This document shows, in pieces, positions 33,135 to 40,442 of a DNA stretch of 41,330 nt. The notes under the pieces are model-generated. The model was not told where the DNA came from and made no database searches. It worked only from the letters and a program-made list of their open reading frames with translations. Position 1 is the first letter of the stretch. The number at the start of each line of letters is the position of its first letter. The translations under genes were made by a program, and so were the position numbers. Origin of the DNA: Flavobacteriaceae bacterium (GTDB taxonomy: Bacteria > Bacteroidota > Bacteroidia > Flavobacteriales > Flavobacteriaceae). The DNA lies in the NCBI GenBank assembly GCA_947463515.1, contig CANHRI010000019.1, positions 1 to 41,330 of the forward strand. The letters are read 5' to 3'.

Positions 33135-34148
33135 CTATGGGTTGACGTTTGTCACCGTATTATCTAAGTGTCGCCGCAAACGATTGGGCGCTGTAAAATC
33201 TTCTTCCACGGGGGTGGCTACTCCATTAACTACTGGCCCTGTAAATTTTCGAGGGATGCCCCGACGCTCATCCACATTGGGTGTGGTAGGATCATCAACA
33301 GTAGCCCCATTAAATGGGTAGTAATAGGTAACCCCATTAACCACATAACTTCGTTCGAACTTGGTTAAATAGGAATCATTGTCATCATCAATATCGACCA
33401 TATTGGCCCGATCGTCACCATCAGAATCATAATCTTTGGGGTTATCACTCCAATTGGTCAGGGGAAAAGCGCGTTCATCACGCGAGAGTATTCCATCGCG
33501 GTCGTGATCTCGATAACGCACTTCTATCAATTTAAAGGAGAAAATAATGGGTGAATACGCTGGAATATTGGTAGTTGCATTATTGTAATACCCTAAACCA
33601 GAAGGCAAGAACATCACTCCAGCCCCGAAATTATCGAACTGAATGGGTTGTCCTGGAACTGCTGAGTAGGTACCCGATTTAAAATTGGGAAACACATGAC
33701 CCCAACCGGGAATCAATGACTCCAAAGCAAACCAGTTTGGCGTAACGGCTTGATCAAAGACGTCCAGATTCAACTCTATGCCTTTATAAGCCACATGGAC
33801 AGAATCTACCTGGGTAGGCCTTTTCTGTGTCCCTTCCCGGAACTTGATGAAATATAATTTATAATTGATGTCATCCTGAGCAATCAAGGTATCGCGTAAG
33901 GGATATTGGGTTTGATTTCGAATGGGAGTTTGCGTACCATTTTCGGGAATCTTGTAAAACTCTACATCAAAAGTAGTCGGATTCACTTCCATATAATGCG
34001 TATCCAAAAAATCATCGATTGCTGCAATGTCTGTAGCATACTGTTCGGCTCGATCGCGAATAGGCGCGGCTGAATTGGTATCCCTAGAACAAGATGTACC
34101 TACAAAAACCAAGGCGAGTGCCCACAACGTAAAAATTTTAAAACGCAT
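33135..34148 (-). CDS. FKBP-type peptidyl-prolyl isomerase-like lipoprotein
   Basis: This is a 337-residue lipoprotein; start at 34148 (MRFKIFTLWALALVFVGTSC), upstream Met codons being less suited to a signal peptide. Residues ~115-220 resemble an FKBP domain (VHVAYKGIEL, IPGWGHVFPNFKSGT, FNFG-like MFLPSGLGYYN, IIFSFKLIEVRY). A run of acidic calcium-loop motifs follows (DHDRDGILSRDE, DYDSDGDDRAN, DIDDDNDSYLTKFE), then a polar tail. FKBPs catalyse proline isomerisation during folding, here in the envelope. Similar FKBP lipoproteins are common in gliding flavobacteria; catalytic activity is not certain. Confidence 0.85.
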   Translation of the reverse strand: MRFKIFTLWALALVFVGTSCSRDTNSAAPIRDRAEQYATDIAAIDDFLDTHYMEVNPTTFDVEFYKIPENGTQTPIRNQTQYPLRDTLIAQDDINYKLYFIKFREGTQKRPTQVDSVHVAYKGIELNLDVFDQAVTPNWFALESLIPGWGHVFPNFKSGTYSAVPGQPIQFDNFGAGVMFLPSGLGYYNNATTNIPAYSPIIFSFKLIEVRYRDHDRDGILSRDERAFPLTNWSDNPKDYDSDGDDRANMVDIDDDNDSYLTKFERSYVVNGVTYYYPFNGATVDDPTTPNVDERRGIPRKFTGPVVNGVATPVEEDFTAPNRLRRHLDNTVTNVNP

Positions 34149-34228
34149 AGAAATTACTGTATTTATGGCGTGCAAGATACAATATTGATTTATTTTTGTA
34201 AACTATTTAACGTAGTTTTTACCCGTTT

Positions 34229-34621
34229 ATGAGAGTTGACAAATACTTGTGGTGTGTACGCTACTATAAATCCCGAAACTTAGCCACAGAAGCTTGCAAA
34301 AAAAATCAAGTTCAGGTCAATGGGCAAGTCGCCAAAGCTTCTCGTGAAGTTTATCCCGGCGACCGAATTCAGTTTCGAAAAGACCAAATACAGTACCAAA
34401 TTAGCGTTTTGGATTTACCCCCAAATCGCGTAGGTGCAAAACTTACCGACATTTACCGTAAAGACGATACACCGCCTGAAGCTTTTGCTCATTTAGAAAT
34501 GCTCAAACTCTCAAAAGAACACTACCGAAAAACAGGAGTGGGTCGCCCAACCAAAAAAGACCGACGCGATTTGGATGAACTTACTAATGATTCTTGGGAG
34601 GATGAAGACACTGACGAATAA
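34229..34621 (+). CDS. S4 domain RNA-binding protein (Hsp15-like)
   Basis: This is a 130-residue cytoplasmic RNA-binding protein. The N-terminal S4 domain reads MRVDKYLWCVRYYKSRNLATEACKK (in part) and VQVNGQVAKASREVYPGD. The tail is charged (GRPTKKDRRDLDEL). It resembles Hsp15 (HslR), which binds stalled 50S subunits carrying peptidyl-tRNA. The C-terminus overlaps the methyltransferase start by 20 bases, so the two are coupled. Confidence 0.9.
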   Translation: MRVDKYLWCVRYYKSRNLATEACKKNQVQVNGQVAKASREVYPGDRIQFRKDQIQYQISVLDLPPNRVGAKLTDIYRKDDTPPEAFAHLEMLKLSKEHYRKTGVGRPTKKDRRDLDELTNDSWEDEDTDE

Positions 34622-35186
34622 ATACTGGCAAGAGCGCTATGAAAAAGGCGATACGGGTTGGGATATTGGTGCACCTTCTCCTCCCTTGAAAGCCTATTTG
34701 GAACAAGTTGAGAACAAAAACAAAGCGCTACTCATTCCCGGAGCCGGTCATGGGCATGAATTAGAATACGCACTATCACTCGGATTTACCAACATCACCG
34801 TATTGGATTATGCGGAAGCTCCGTTGCAAGCCATTCGAAATCGCCTCCCTGAAAATGAGTACTTTCGCTTGGTGCAATCCGATTTTTTTGACCATCATGA
34901 CACCTATGATTTAATGTTAGAGCAAACGTTTTTTTGTGCGCTTTCGCCTTTGTTAAGAGGTGACTATGTGACGCACATGCATGCATTGTTGAAACCGGGA
35001 GGCAAATTGGTAGGACTCTTATTTCAATTTCCGCTAACCGAATCGGGACCGCCTTTTGGGGGATCAGCAACGGAATATTTGGAACGGTTTGAATCTTTGT
35101 TTTCAATTCAAACGCTAGAAACCTGCTACAATTCGATTCCGCCCCGCCAGGGAAACGAACTCTTTTTTATCTTTAACAAAAAATAA
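34602..35186 (+). CDS. SAM-dependent methyltransferase, TPMT family
   Basis: This is a 194-residue soluble class I methyltransferase. I chose ATG at 34602 (MKTLTNKYWQERY), which sits directly after a GGGAGG purine run inside the S4 gene and fits the family. Motif I is LLIPGAGHGHELEYA; other family marks are YEKGDTGWDIGAPSPPL, FFDHHDTYDLMLEQTFFCAL, LKPGGKLVGLLF and GPPFGGSATEYL. This pattern matches the thiopurine/halide methyltransferase family. The true substrate is unknown. Confidence 0.9.
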   Translation: MKTLTNKYWQERYEKGDTGWDIGAPSPPLKAYLEQVENKNKALLIPGAGHGHELEYALSLGFTNITVLDYAEAPLQAIRNRLPENEYFRLVQSDFFDHHDTYDLMLEQTFFCALSPLLRGDYVTHMHALLKPGGKLVGLLFQFPLTESGPPFGGSATEYLERFESLFSIQTLETCYNSIPPRQGNELFFIFNKK

Positions 35187-35196
35187 CAACCGCCTC

Positions 35197-35691
35197 ATGA
35201 ACGAGCATCGCATTTTGGACCACCAACAAATTGAGCACACGTTAAAGCGTATTGCCTATCAAATTTATGAAACCTTTGTATCAGAAGAACATATTGTACT
35301 TGCGGGTATTGCCTCCAACGGTTTTATTCTTGCCGAACGATTAGGAGCGATTCTTCAATCAATTTCGCCTTTGAAAGTAGAATTGTGTGCGGTGCATATG
35401 AATAAACAAGCGCCTTTAGAACCCATCACCACTTCTTTGGCGCCAGAGCAGTATGCACACAAAGGAATTGTGGTTGTTGATGATGTTTTAAATTCAGGTA
35501 GTACGCTGATGTATGGCGTAAAACACTTTTTAAATGTGCCTGTAAAAAAATGTAAAACCGTTGTACTCGTAGACCGTAATCACAAAAACTATCCTATTAA
35601 AGTAGATTTTAAAGGCATTTCACTTTCGACTTCGCTTCAAGAACATGTAACAGTTGTTTTGGAAGAGGAATCATATGCCTTCTTGAGCTAA
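35197..35691 (+). CDS. Phosphoribosyltransferase family protein (PyrR-like)
   Basis: This is a 164-residue type I phosphoribosyltransferase with the PRPP-binding motif VVVDDVLNSGSTLMYG (about residues 92-107). The N-terminal IEHTLKRIAYQIYE and VLAGIASNGFILAERL match PyrR-type proteins, which regulate pyrimidine genes and may salvage uracil; no attenuator or pyr gene is seen here, so the substrate base is uncertain. The last 21 bases overlap the convergent shikimate kinase gene. Confidence 0.85.
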   Translation: MNEHRILDHQQIEHTLKRIAYQIYETFVSEEHIVLAGIASNGFILAERLGAILQSISPLKVELCAVHMNKQAPLEPITTSLAPEQYAHKGIVVVDDVLNSGSTLMYGVKHFLNVPVKKCKTVVLVDRNHKNYPIKVDFKGISLSTSLQEHVTVVLEEESYAFLS

Positions 35692-36201
35692 CCAATGGCG
35701 AATCTCCAATACAATTTCCTCTGGCGTTTTATCATCAATGGCAACGGTCAAACGCGACTGTAAATAATAGTAACTGCGATCAAACAAATGCTTGGCTATG
35801 TACTCTTCAAGTTCAGCCTCAGGTAGGTTTTGAATAAGAGGTCGTTGTGCTTTTTGCGATTGTAGGCGATGCGCCAATGTTGAGACATTTCCCTTTAAGT
35901 ATACAGAATAAATTTGCGCGCGTTGTAACCATTCATGATGGTTATAATAACAGGGTGTTCCTCCTCCTGTACTCATGACAAAAGAATTACTAGACTGCAT
36001 CCATTGCTCAAAAGATTGATGTTCTAACTTTCGAAAAGCTAATTCCCCCTTTTCCGCAAATAGTGTGGGTATTGAAATTCCTGCCGCCTTTTCAATTTCG
36101 TAGTCAAGTTCTACAAAAACACAACCCATTTGTTGGGCCAACAACGCGCCAACGGTGGACTTACCCGACCCCATATACCCTGTTAAAACGACTTTAAACA
36201 T
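35671..36201 (-). CDS. aroK: Shikimate kinase
   Basis: This enzyme phosphorylates shikimate at the 3-OH, the fifth step of the shikimate pathway, and has 176 residues. Walker A is GYMGSGKST; the shikimate-binding Asp is in ELDYEIEKAAG; Arg in FRKLEHQSF and the GGG motif STGGGTPCYY contact substrate; the lid Arg is in AQRPLIQN. Transcribed alone on the minus strand, converging on and overlapping the phosphoribosyltransferase gene by 21 bases. Confidence 0.95.
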   Translation of the reverse strand: MFKVVLTGYMGSGKSTVGALLAQQMGCVFVELDYEIEKAAGISIPTLFAEKGELAFRKLEHQSFEQWMQSSNSFVMSTGGGTPCYYNHHEWLQRAQIYSVYLKGNVSTLAHRLQSQKAQRPLIQNLPEAELEEYIAKHLFDRSYYYLQSRLTVAIDDKTPEEIVLEIRHWLAQEGI

Positions 36202-36272
36202 AGACTAAATCCTTAACAATTAAGGCCTTAAGTTACGAACTGAAAAAAAGGTAAATTTATAATAAAATTGGT

Positions 36273-36303
36273 TTGAAAAATTAATTAAATCGCCTTATAT
36301 TTG
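36273..36303 (+). promoter_or_regulatory. Promoter of the tRNA-Lys/tRNA-Leu cluster
   Basis: TTG (36273-36275), then 20 bases, then TATATTTG (36296-36303) fit the Flavobacterium promoter consensus exactly, 24 bases before the first tRNA. Confidence 0.75.
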
Positions 36304-36327
36304 CACCCGCATTCAAGAAATGTGAAC

Positions 36328-36400
36328 GACTCGATAGCTCAGTTGGTAGAGCACAACACTTTTAATGTTGGGGTCCTGGGTTCGAGCCCCAGTCGGGTCA
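36328..36400 (+). tRNA. tRNA-Lys (TTT), copy 1
   Basis: A 73-nt cloverleaf: acceptor GACTCGA/TCGGGTC, D loop AGCTCAGTTGGTAGAGC, anticodon stem CAACA/TGTTG with loop CTTTTAA (anticodon TTT), T arm CTGGGTTCGAGCCCCAG, discriminator A. CCA is not encoded. Identical to the copy at 36436. Confidence 0.97.
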
Positions 36401-36435
36401 CTACGACCCAAAGTCGAAAACTCTTGAAATGCATT

Positions 36436-36508
36436 GACTCGATAGCTCAGTTGGTAGAGCACAACACTTTTAATGTTGGGGTCCTGGGTTCGAGCCCCAG
36501 TCGGGTCA
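36436..36508 (+). tRNA. tRNA-Lys (TTT), copy 2
   Basis: Identical over all 73 nt to the tRNA-Lys at 36328, starting 108 bases later. The 35-base spacer is unrelated to the next one. Confidence 0.97.
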
Positions 36509-36547
36509 CAAAAGAGACGTTGCGTGCAACGTCTTTATTATTTTTTA

Positions 36548-36629
36548 GGCCACGTGGAGAAATTGGTAGACTCGCCATCTTGAGGGGGTGGTGCTGCAAG
36601 GCGTATGGGTTCGAATCCCATCGTGGTCA
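36548..36629 (+). tRNA. tRNA-Leu (GAG)
   Basis: An 82-nt class II tRNA: acceptor GGCCACG/CGTGGTC, anticodon stem CCATC/GGTGG with loop TTGAGGG (anticodon GAG), a variable arm, T arm ATGGGTTCGAATCCCAT, discriminator A. It reads CUC and CUU. Confidence 0.95.
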
Positions 36630-36634
36630 CGAAT

Positions 36635-36696
36635 AAATAAAAACCCCAAAAACGAATGAAAATTTATTTTCAGATTCGTTTTTGGGGTTTTTATTT
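36635..36696 (+). terminator. Long hairpin terminator of the tRNA cluster
   Basis: A perfect 23-bp stem pairs 36635-36657 with 36674-36696 (core AAAAACCCCAAAAACGAAT and its complement). The stem is unusually long and AT-rich with T runs on both strands; the loop can extend the pairing further. Confidence 0.88.
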
Positions 36697-36697
36697 T

Positions 36698-36986
36698 CAA
36701 AGCGGAGCTTTGTGGGAACTGCGTAGCAGAATCCCATTCGTGAATTCCAAAAAAAGAGCTCCATAGAAACTTTGTGAAAACTTCAGAGCAGCATCCCATT
36801 CATGATTTGCAAAGAGGAGTTCCATTGAAACTTTGTGAAAACTTCAGAGCAGAATCCCATTCGTGAATTCCAAAAAAGAGTTCCATAGAAACTTTGTGAA
36901 AACTTCAGAGCAGCATCCCATTCGTGATTTGCAAAGCGGAGTTCCATAGAAACTTTGTGAAAACTTCAGAGCAGCATCCCATTCGT
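36698..36986. repeat. Tandem repeat array, four 61-bp units plus a partial unit
   Basis: The 26-base core that starts at 36766, 36827, 36888 and 36949 (GAAACTTTGTGAAAACTTCA at its start) is identical in all four copies, with an exact 61-base period. CCCATTC recurs at 36733, 36795, 36856, 36917 and 36978. Linkers alternate between GTGAATTCCAAAAAAGAG and TGATTTGCAAAGNGGAG types, giving a 122-base higher-order unit. The first, partial unit begins with the small palindrome CAAAGCGGAGCTTTG. The 61-base period is not a multiple of three, so it is not a coding repeat. Confidence 0.92.
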
Positions 36987-37129
36987 AAACATGCATGTAT
37001 TTTCTATCCGTTCAACTAATTTGAATCTTTTACAATTGCATCAAACCCAACAAACATTTCAAACAAAAAAGGAACAAATAACACCTTCTAACATATGTTT
37101 TGAATAAATTTGTCTTAAAACATTTTTTT

Positions 37130-37160
37130 TGTTTAATATTTTTAGTACTTTTGTTAAACA
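37130..37160. promoter_or_regulatory. Putative operator-promoter of the CarH-like gene, TGTTTAA-N17-TTAAACA
   Basis: TGTTTAA (37130-37136) and TTAAACA (37154-37160) flank a -7 element TACTTTTG (37146-37153), which ends exactly where the right half-site begins. The start codon is 14 bases downstream. A regulator bound here would block RNA polymerase; no good TTG box is seen. Confidence 0.6.
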
Positions 37161-37173
37161 AAATAAAGTGATT

Positions 37174-38070
37174 ATGAACAGTGTCAAAAATACATTCAGT
37201 ATCAAAGACTTGGAAAATCTTTCCGGGATCAAGGCCCATACCATTCGCATTTGGGAAAAGCGATACAATGTTTTTGAGCCCACACGAACAGACACGAATA
37301 TCCGTCTCTACGATATTAAAGCCCTTCAAAAATTATTAAATATCACGCTTCTTCACGATTACGGTTATAAAATTTCGAAAATATCCAAACTCAGTGACGA
37401 CGAAATTAGAGCTAAAGTGCGCGGTATCGTTTCCGAAAAAAGTGCCAAACATCATGCGATTAGTTCGTTTAAAATGGCGATGATGAATTTTGATCAAAAG
37501 CTCTTTTTTGAAACCTATGACGAACTTTTATCGGAAAAAAATTTCAATGAGGTGTTCTTCGAAGTTTTCATTCCCCTTATGGAAGAATTGGGAGAATTAT
37601 GGCAGTCCGACACTATTACACCTGCGCATGAGCATTTTATTAGTTACTTAATAAAACTCAAATTACTTATAAATACAGAGGAAGTCATAAAAAAACCTGC
37701 GCTTTTTGATGACAAAACCTTTGTTTTATTCTTACCTTTAAACGAAATTCACGAATTGGGTCTGATGTACCTAAACTATGAACTCAATTACCGCGGGTAT
37801 TCTACCGTGTATTTGGGCGAAAGTGTTCCCGTTGAAAATTTAGCCGATCTCAAAAAATATTTTAACAATATTATATGTATTGGCTACATCACCGTTGAAC
37901 CCGACAAAGACCATGTGAATGATTACGTTCAAACCTTACAAAATACCGTTTTGGAAGACGCTAACGAAGTATGGCTAATCGGACGAATGACCGAAAACAT
38001 TAGCCCTCGCGTTGTCAATCCCAAAACCAAAATTTTCAAATCGATAACCGAATTGCTCGGCGAATTGTAA
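37174..38070 (+). CDS. CarH-like MerR family regulator with cobalamin-binding domain
   Basis: This is a 298-residue transcription factor; start at 37174 (MNSVKNTFSIKDLENLSG). Residues ~8-75 are a MerR DNA-binding domain (HTIRIWEKRYNVFEP, NIRLYDIKALQKL). Residues ~90-170 form the helical bundle that caps B12, with W143 and E153-H154 in the W-x9-EH motif. Residues ~180-295 form a Rossmann B12-binding domain with EIHELG (191-196), where H193 is the expected cobalt ligand. CarH proteins use adenosylcobalamin to repress carotenoid genes in the dark and release them in light. The gene is followed by crtI 54 bases on. Confidence 0.9.
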   Translation: MNSVKNTFSIKDLENLSGIKAHTIRIWEKRYNVFEPTRTDTNIRLYDIKALQKLLNITLLHDYGYKISKISKLSDDEIRAKVRGIVSEKSAKHHAISSFKMAMMNFDQKLFFETYDELLSEKNFNEVFFEVFIPLMEELGELWQSDTITPAHEHFISYLIKLKLLINTEEVIKKPALFDDKTFVLFLPLNEIHELGLMYLNYELNYRGYSTVYLGESVPVENLADLKKYFNNIICIGYITVEPDKDHVNDYVQTLQNTVLEDANEVWLIGRMTENISPRVVNPKTKIFKSITELLGEL

Positions 38071-38092
38071 AATTTTCTTAAGAAGTTAATGT

Positions 38093-38122
38093 TGTTTAAC
38101 TTTTTTATATATTTGTTAAACA
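38093..38122. promoter_or_regulatory. Putative operator-promoter of crtI, TGTTTAA-N16-TTAAACA
   Basis: TTGTTTAAC (38092-38100) and GTTAAACAA (38115-38123) form a perfect 9-bp inverted repeat, with the -7 element TATATTTG (38108-38115) in between. The crtI ATG (38125) is two bases after the repeat, so the leader would be very short. Confidence 0.62.
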
Positions 38123-38124
38123 AT

Positions 38125-39585
38125 ATGAGAAAAGAAATTGCTATCCTCGGATCCGGGTTTTCATCCCTTGCTGCCGCGTGCTACTTAGCACAACAAGGGC
38201 ACGCTGTCACCATTTACGAAAAAAACAGTACTATTGGCGGTAGAGCACGACAGCTCAAACGCGATGGTTTCACCTTTGACATTGGCCCCACATGGTACTG
38301 GATGCCCGATGTTTTTGAACGTTTCTTTGCTGATTTTGGGAAAAAACCTTCCGACTACTACACTCTAATAAAATTAAATCCTGCGTATCAAGTATATTTT
38401 GGTATTAGAGATTTTATCACGATTAGCGATAATCTAGAAGATATTGCAGCCACCTTTGAAGTGGAAGAAAAAGGAAGCGGCGAAACCTTGAAAAAGTTCA
38501 TGAAAGAAGCGCAAAGTAACTACGACATTGCGATCAAAGATTTAGTGTACCGCCCTGGTGAATCCCCACTTGAACTGGTCACCATGGAGACCGCTACCCG
38601 TGTGGGGCAGTTTTTTAGCAACATTTCACGCGACATACGGAAACGTTTTAAAAATCAAAAACTCATCTCAATATTGGAGTTTCCGGTATTATTTTTAGGT
38701 GCAAAACCTTCCGATACGCCCTCTTTTTATAGCTTCATGAACTTTGCCGATTTCGGTTTGGGGACATGGCATCCGAAAAACGGGATGTATTCGGTTATTC
38801 TAGGGATGGAAAAGTTAGCCCGAGAGTTGGGGGTTACCATTATTACCAATGCGCCTGTTGAAAAGATTGAGGTTTTAGAAAAAAAAGCTACAGGTATCCG
38901 AATAAATGGTACCTTTACCAAAGCCGATATTGTCGTTTCGGGTGCAGATTACCACCATACGGAACAATTGTTGGAGCCGGCATACCGAGCCTATTCTGAA
39001 TCGTATTGGGAAAATCGAACCTTTGCCCCTTCATCGTTATTGTTCTATGTCGGGTTGAATAAAAAATTATGCAACGTTGAACACCATAGTTTGTTTTTTG
39101 ATGTTGATTTTGATGCACATGCAGCATCGATTTATGATCATCCTGAATGGCCAAAAGAACCACTGTTTTATGCAAGTTTCCCTTCTAAAACAGACTCTAA
39201 TGTGGCGCCAGAGGGACATGAAGCTGCGATTTTCCTTATTCCTTTAGCCCCAGGATTGGAAGATACAGAAGCATTGCGAAATACCTATTTTGAAAAAATT
39301 ATCACTCGTTTGGAACAGTTAACTGAACAACCGGTGAGAGAACATATCCTTTTTAAAGAATCCTTCTGTGTGAATGACTTTATCAAAGAATACAATTCAT
39401 ACAAAGGCAATGCGTACGGCATGGCAAATACGCTTTTGCAGACGGCATTTTTACGACCCAAATTACGCAGCCGCAAAGTGAAACACCTCTATTTCACCGG
39501 CCAGCTTACCGTACCGGGCCCCGGAGTACCGCCCTCGTTAATTTCAGGGAAACTGGTGGCAGAATTGATTGCAAAATACAACTAA
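38125..39585 (+). CDS. crtI: Phytoene desaturase
   Basis: This is a 486-residue FAD enzyme that desaturates phytoene towards lycopene; the start at 38125 gives MRKEIAILGSGFSSLAAACY with the dinucleotide-binding GxGxxS motif. Other family marks are YEKNSTIGGRARQLKRDGFTFDIGP (in part), GPTWYWMPDVFERFF, NGMYSVILGMEKLARELGV and the C-terminal FTGQLTVPGPGVPPSLISG, the bacterial CrtI motif that contacts FAD. The number of desaturation steps (lycopene versus fewer) is inferred. It is followed by crtB after 15 bases. Confidence 0.95.
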   Translation: MRKEIAILGSGFSSLAAACYLAQQGHAVTIYEKNSTIGGRARQLKRDGFTFDIGPTWYWMPDVFERFFADFGKKPSDYYTLIKLNPAYQVYFGIRDFITISDNLEDIAATFEVEEKGSGETLKKFMKEAQSNYDIAIKDLVYRPGESPLELVTMETATRVGQFFSNISRDIRKRFKNQKLISILEFPVLFLGAKPSDTPSFYSFMNFADFGLGTWHPKNGMYSVILGMEKLARELGVTIITNAPVEKIEVLEKKATGIRINGTFTKADIVVSGADYHHTEQLLEPAYRAYSESYWENRTFAPSSLLFYVGLNKKLCNVEHHSLFFDVDFDAHAASIYDHPEWPKEPLFYASFPSKTDSNVAPEGHEAAIFLIPLAPGLEDTEALRNTYFEKIITRLEQLTEQPVREHILFKESFCVNDFIKEYNSYKGNAYGMANTLLQTAFLRPKLRSRKVKHLYFTGQLTVPGPGVPPSLISGKLVAELIAKYN

Positions 39586-39600
39586 ATAGACCAACAAGTT

Positions 39601-40440
39601 ATGAAATCGCTGTTTGATAAGGTATCCCATGAGTGCAGTCGTACGACGACCAAAGCATATAGTACGTCTTTTTCGACTGCTGTAAAAATGTTGGCGCCTA
39701 CCATCCGCCAAGATATCTATAACATCTATGGCTTCGTCCGTTTTGCGGATGAAATTGTGGACACCTTTCACGATTATGATAAGTCGACTTTGTTTGCGCG
39801 CTTTGAATCCGACCTTGAACACGCACTGGAAGATCGTATTAGTTTAAATCCAATATTAAATTCCTTCCAGCGTACCGTCCATCAATACAACATACCCCGA
39901 CATTTGATTGCCGCTTTTATGAAGAGTATGAAAATGGATTTGCACAAAAGCAAGTACCACACCTACTCTGAGTACCAAGAGTACATTTATGGGTCTGCCG
40001 ATGTGGTGGGGTTGATGTGCTTAATGGTTTTTGTAAATGGCGATGAACAAAAATACAACGAACTCAAAGATGCCGCGATGCGTTTGGGCTCAGCGTTTCA
40101 AAAAGTAAATTTCTTGCGCGACTTGAAAGCTGATTTTGAAGATTTAAGTCGAACCTATTTCCCAAATACAGATTTGACCCAATTGGATGAAGCTTCAAAA
40201 GGCGAAATTATTCGAGACATTGAAGCCGATTTTGAAGCGGCCTACGCGGGCATTATCAAATTACCTATTGAAGCGAAGTTTGGCGTATATACGGCCTACA
40301 TTTACTATAAAAAACTGTTGACCAAATTAAAACGAACGCCCTCCATGGAAATTCGTTCCACCCGTATTCGCGTACCCGATTACCAAAAAATTGGCTTATT
40401 GGCCAAATGTTATGTCAATTATCGATTAAATATATTGTAA
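39601..40440 (+). CDS. crtB: Phytoene synthase
   Basis: This is a 279-residue trans-isoprenyl diphosphate synthase that joins two geranylgeranyl diphosphates into phytoene. The two Asp-rich motifs are DEIVD (about residues 57-61) and DLKADFED (about 178-185). Other marks are AYSTSFSTAVKML, IYGFVRFADEIVD, YSEYQEYIYGSADVVGLM and RLGSAFQKVNFLRDLK. Its stop lies two bases before the crtZ start. Confidence 0.95.
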   Translation: MKSLFDKVSHECSRTTTKAYSTSFSTAVKMLAPTIRQDIYNIYGFVRFADEIVDTFHDYDKSTLFARFESDLEHALEDRISLNPILNSFQRTVHQYNIPRHLIAAFMKSMKMDLHKSKYHTYSEYQEYIYGSADVVGLMCLMVFVNGDEQKYNELKDAAMRLGSAFQKVNFLRDLKADFEDLSRTYFPNTDLTQLDEASKGEIIRDIEADFEAAYAGIIKLPIEAKFGVYTAYIYYKKLLTKLKRTPSMEIRSTRIRVPDYQKIGLLAKCYVNYRLNIL

Positions 40441-40442
40441 GT

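Larger units (their letters stand above)
36697..37173. other. Gene-free region with tandem repeats and the CarH-like gene promoter
   Basis: About 480 bases without a gene. The first 290 bases are a 61-bp tandem repeat array (36698-36986). The rest is AT-rich DNA ending in the operator-promoter of the CarH-like gene. The open frames seen here are reverse readings of the repeats and tRNA-Leu and are not genes. Confidence 0.8.

Noticed and set aside
36301..36636. 111-codon plus-strand open frame across the tRNA cluster
   Set aside because: It is a conceptual translation of the two tRNA-Lys genes and tRNA-Leu (the repeated IAQLVEHNTFNVGVLGSSPS is a well-known tRNA artefact).
36545..36799. 84-codon minus-strand open frame
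   Set aside because: It reads the antisense of tRNA-Leu (DGIRTHT-type artefact) and of the 61-bp repeats.
36698..36986. CRISPR array
   Set aside because: Units follow each other with no unique spacers; linkers are themselves repeated, and there are no cas genes.
36328..37173. tRNA-linked genomic island or attachment site
   Set aside because: There is no integrase, no direct repeat bounding an insert and no change in gene type; the region leads directly into the carotenoid cluster.
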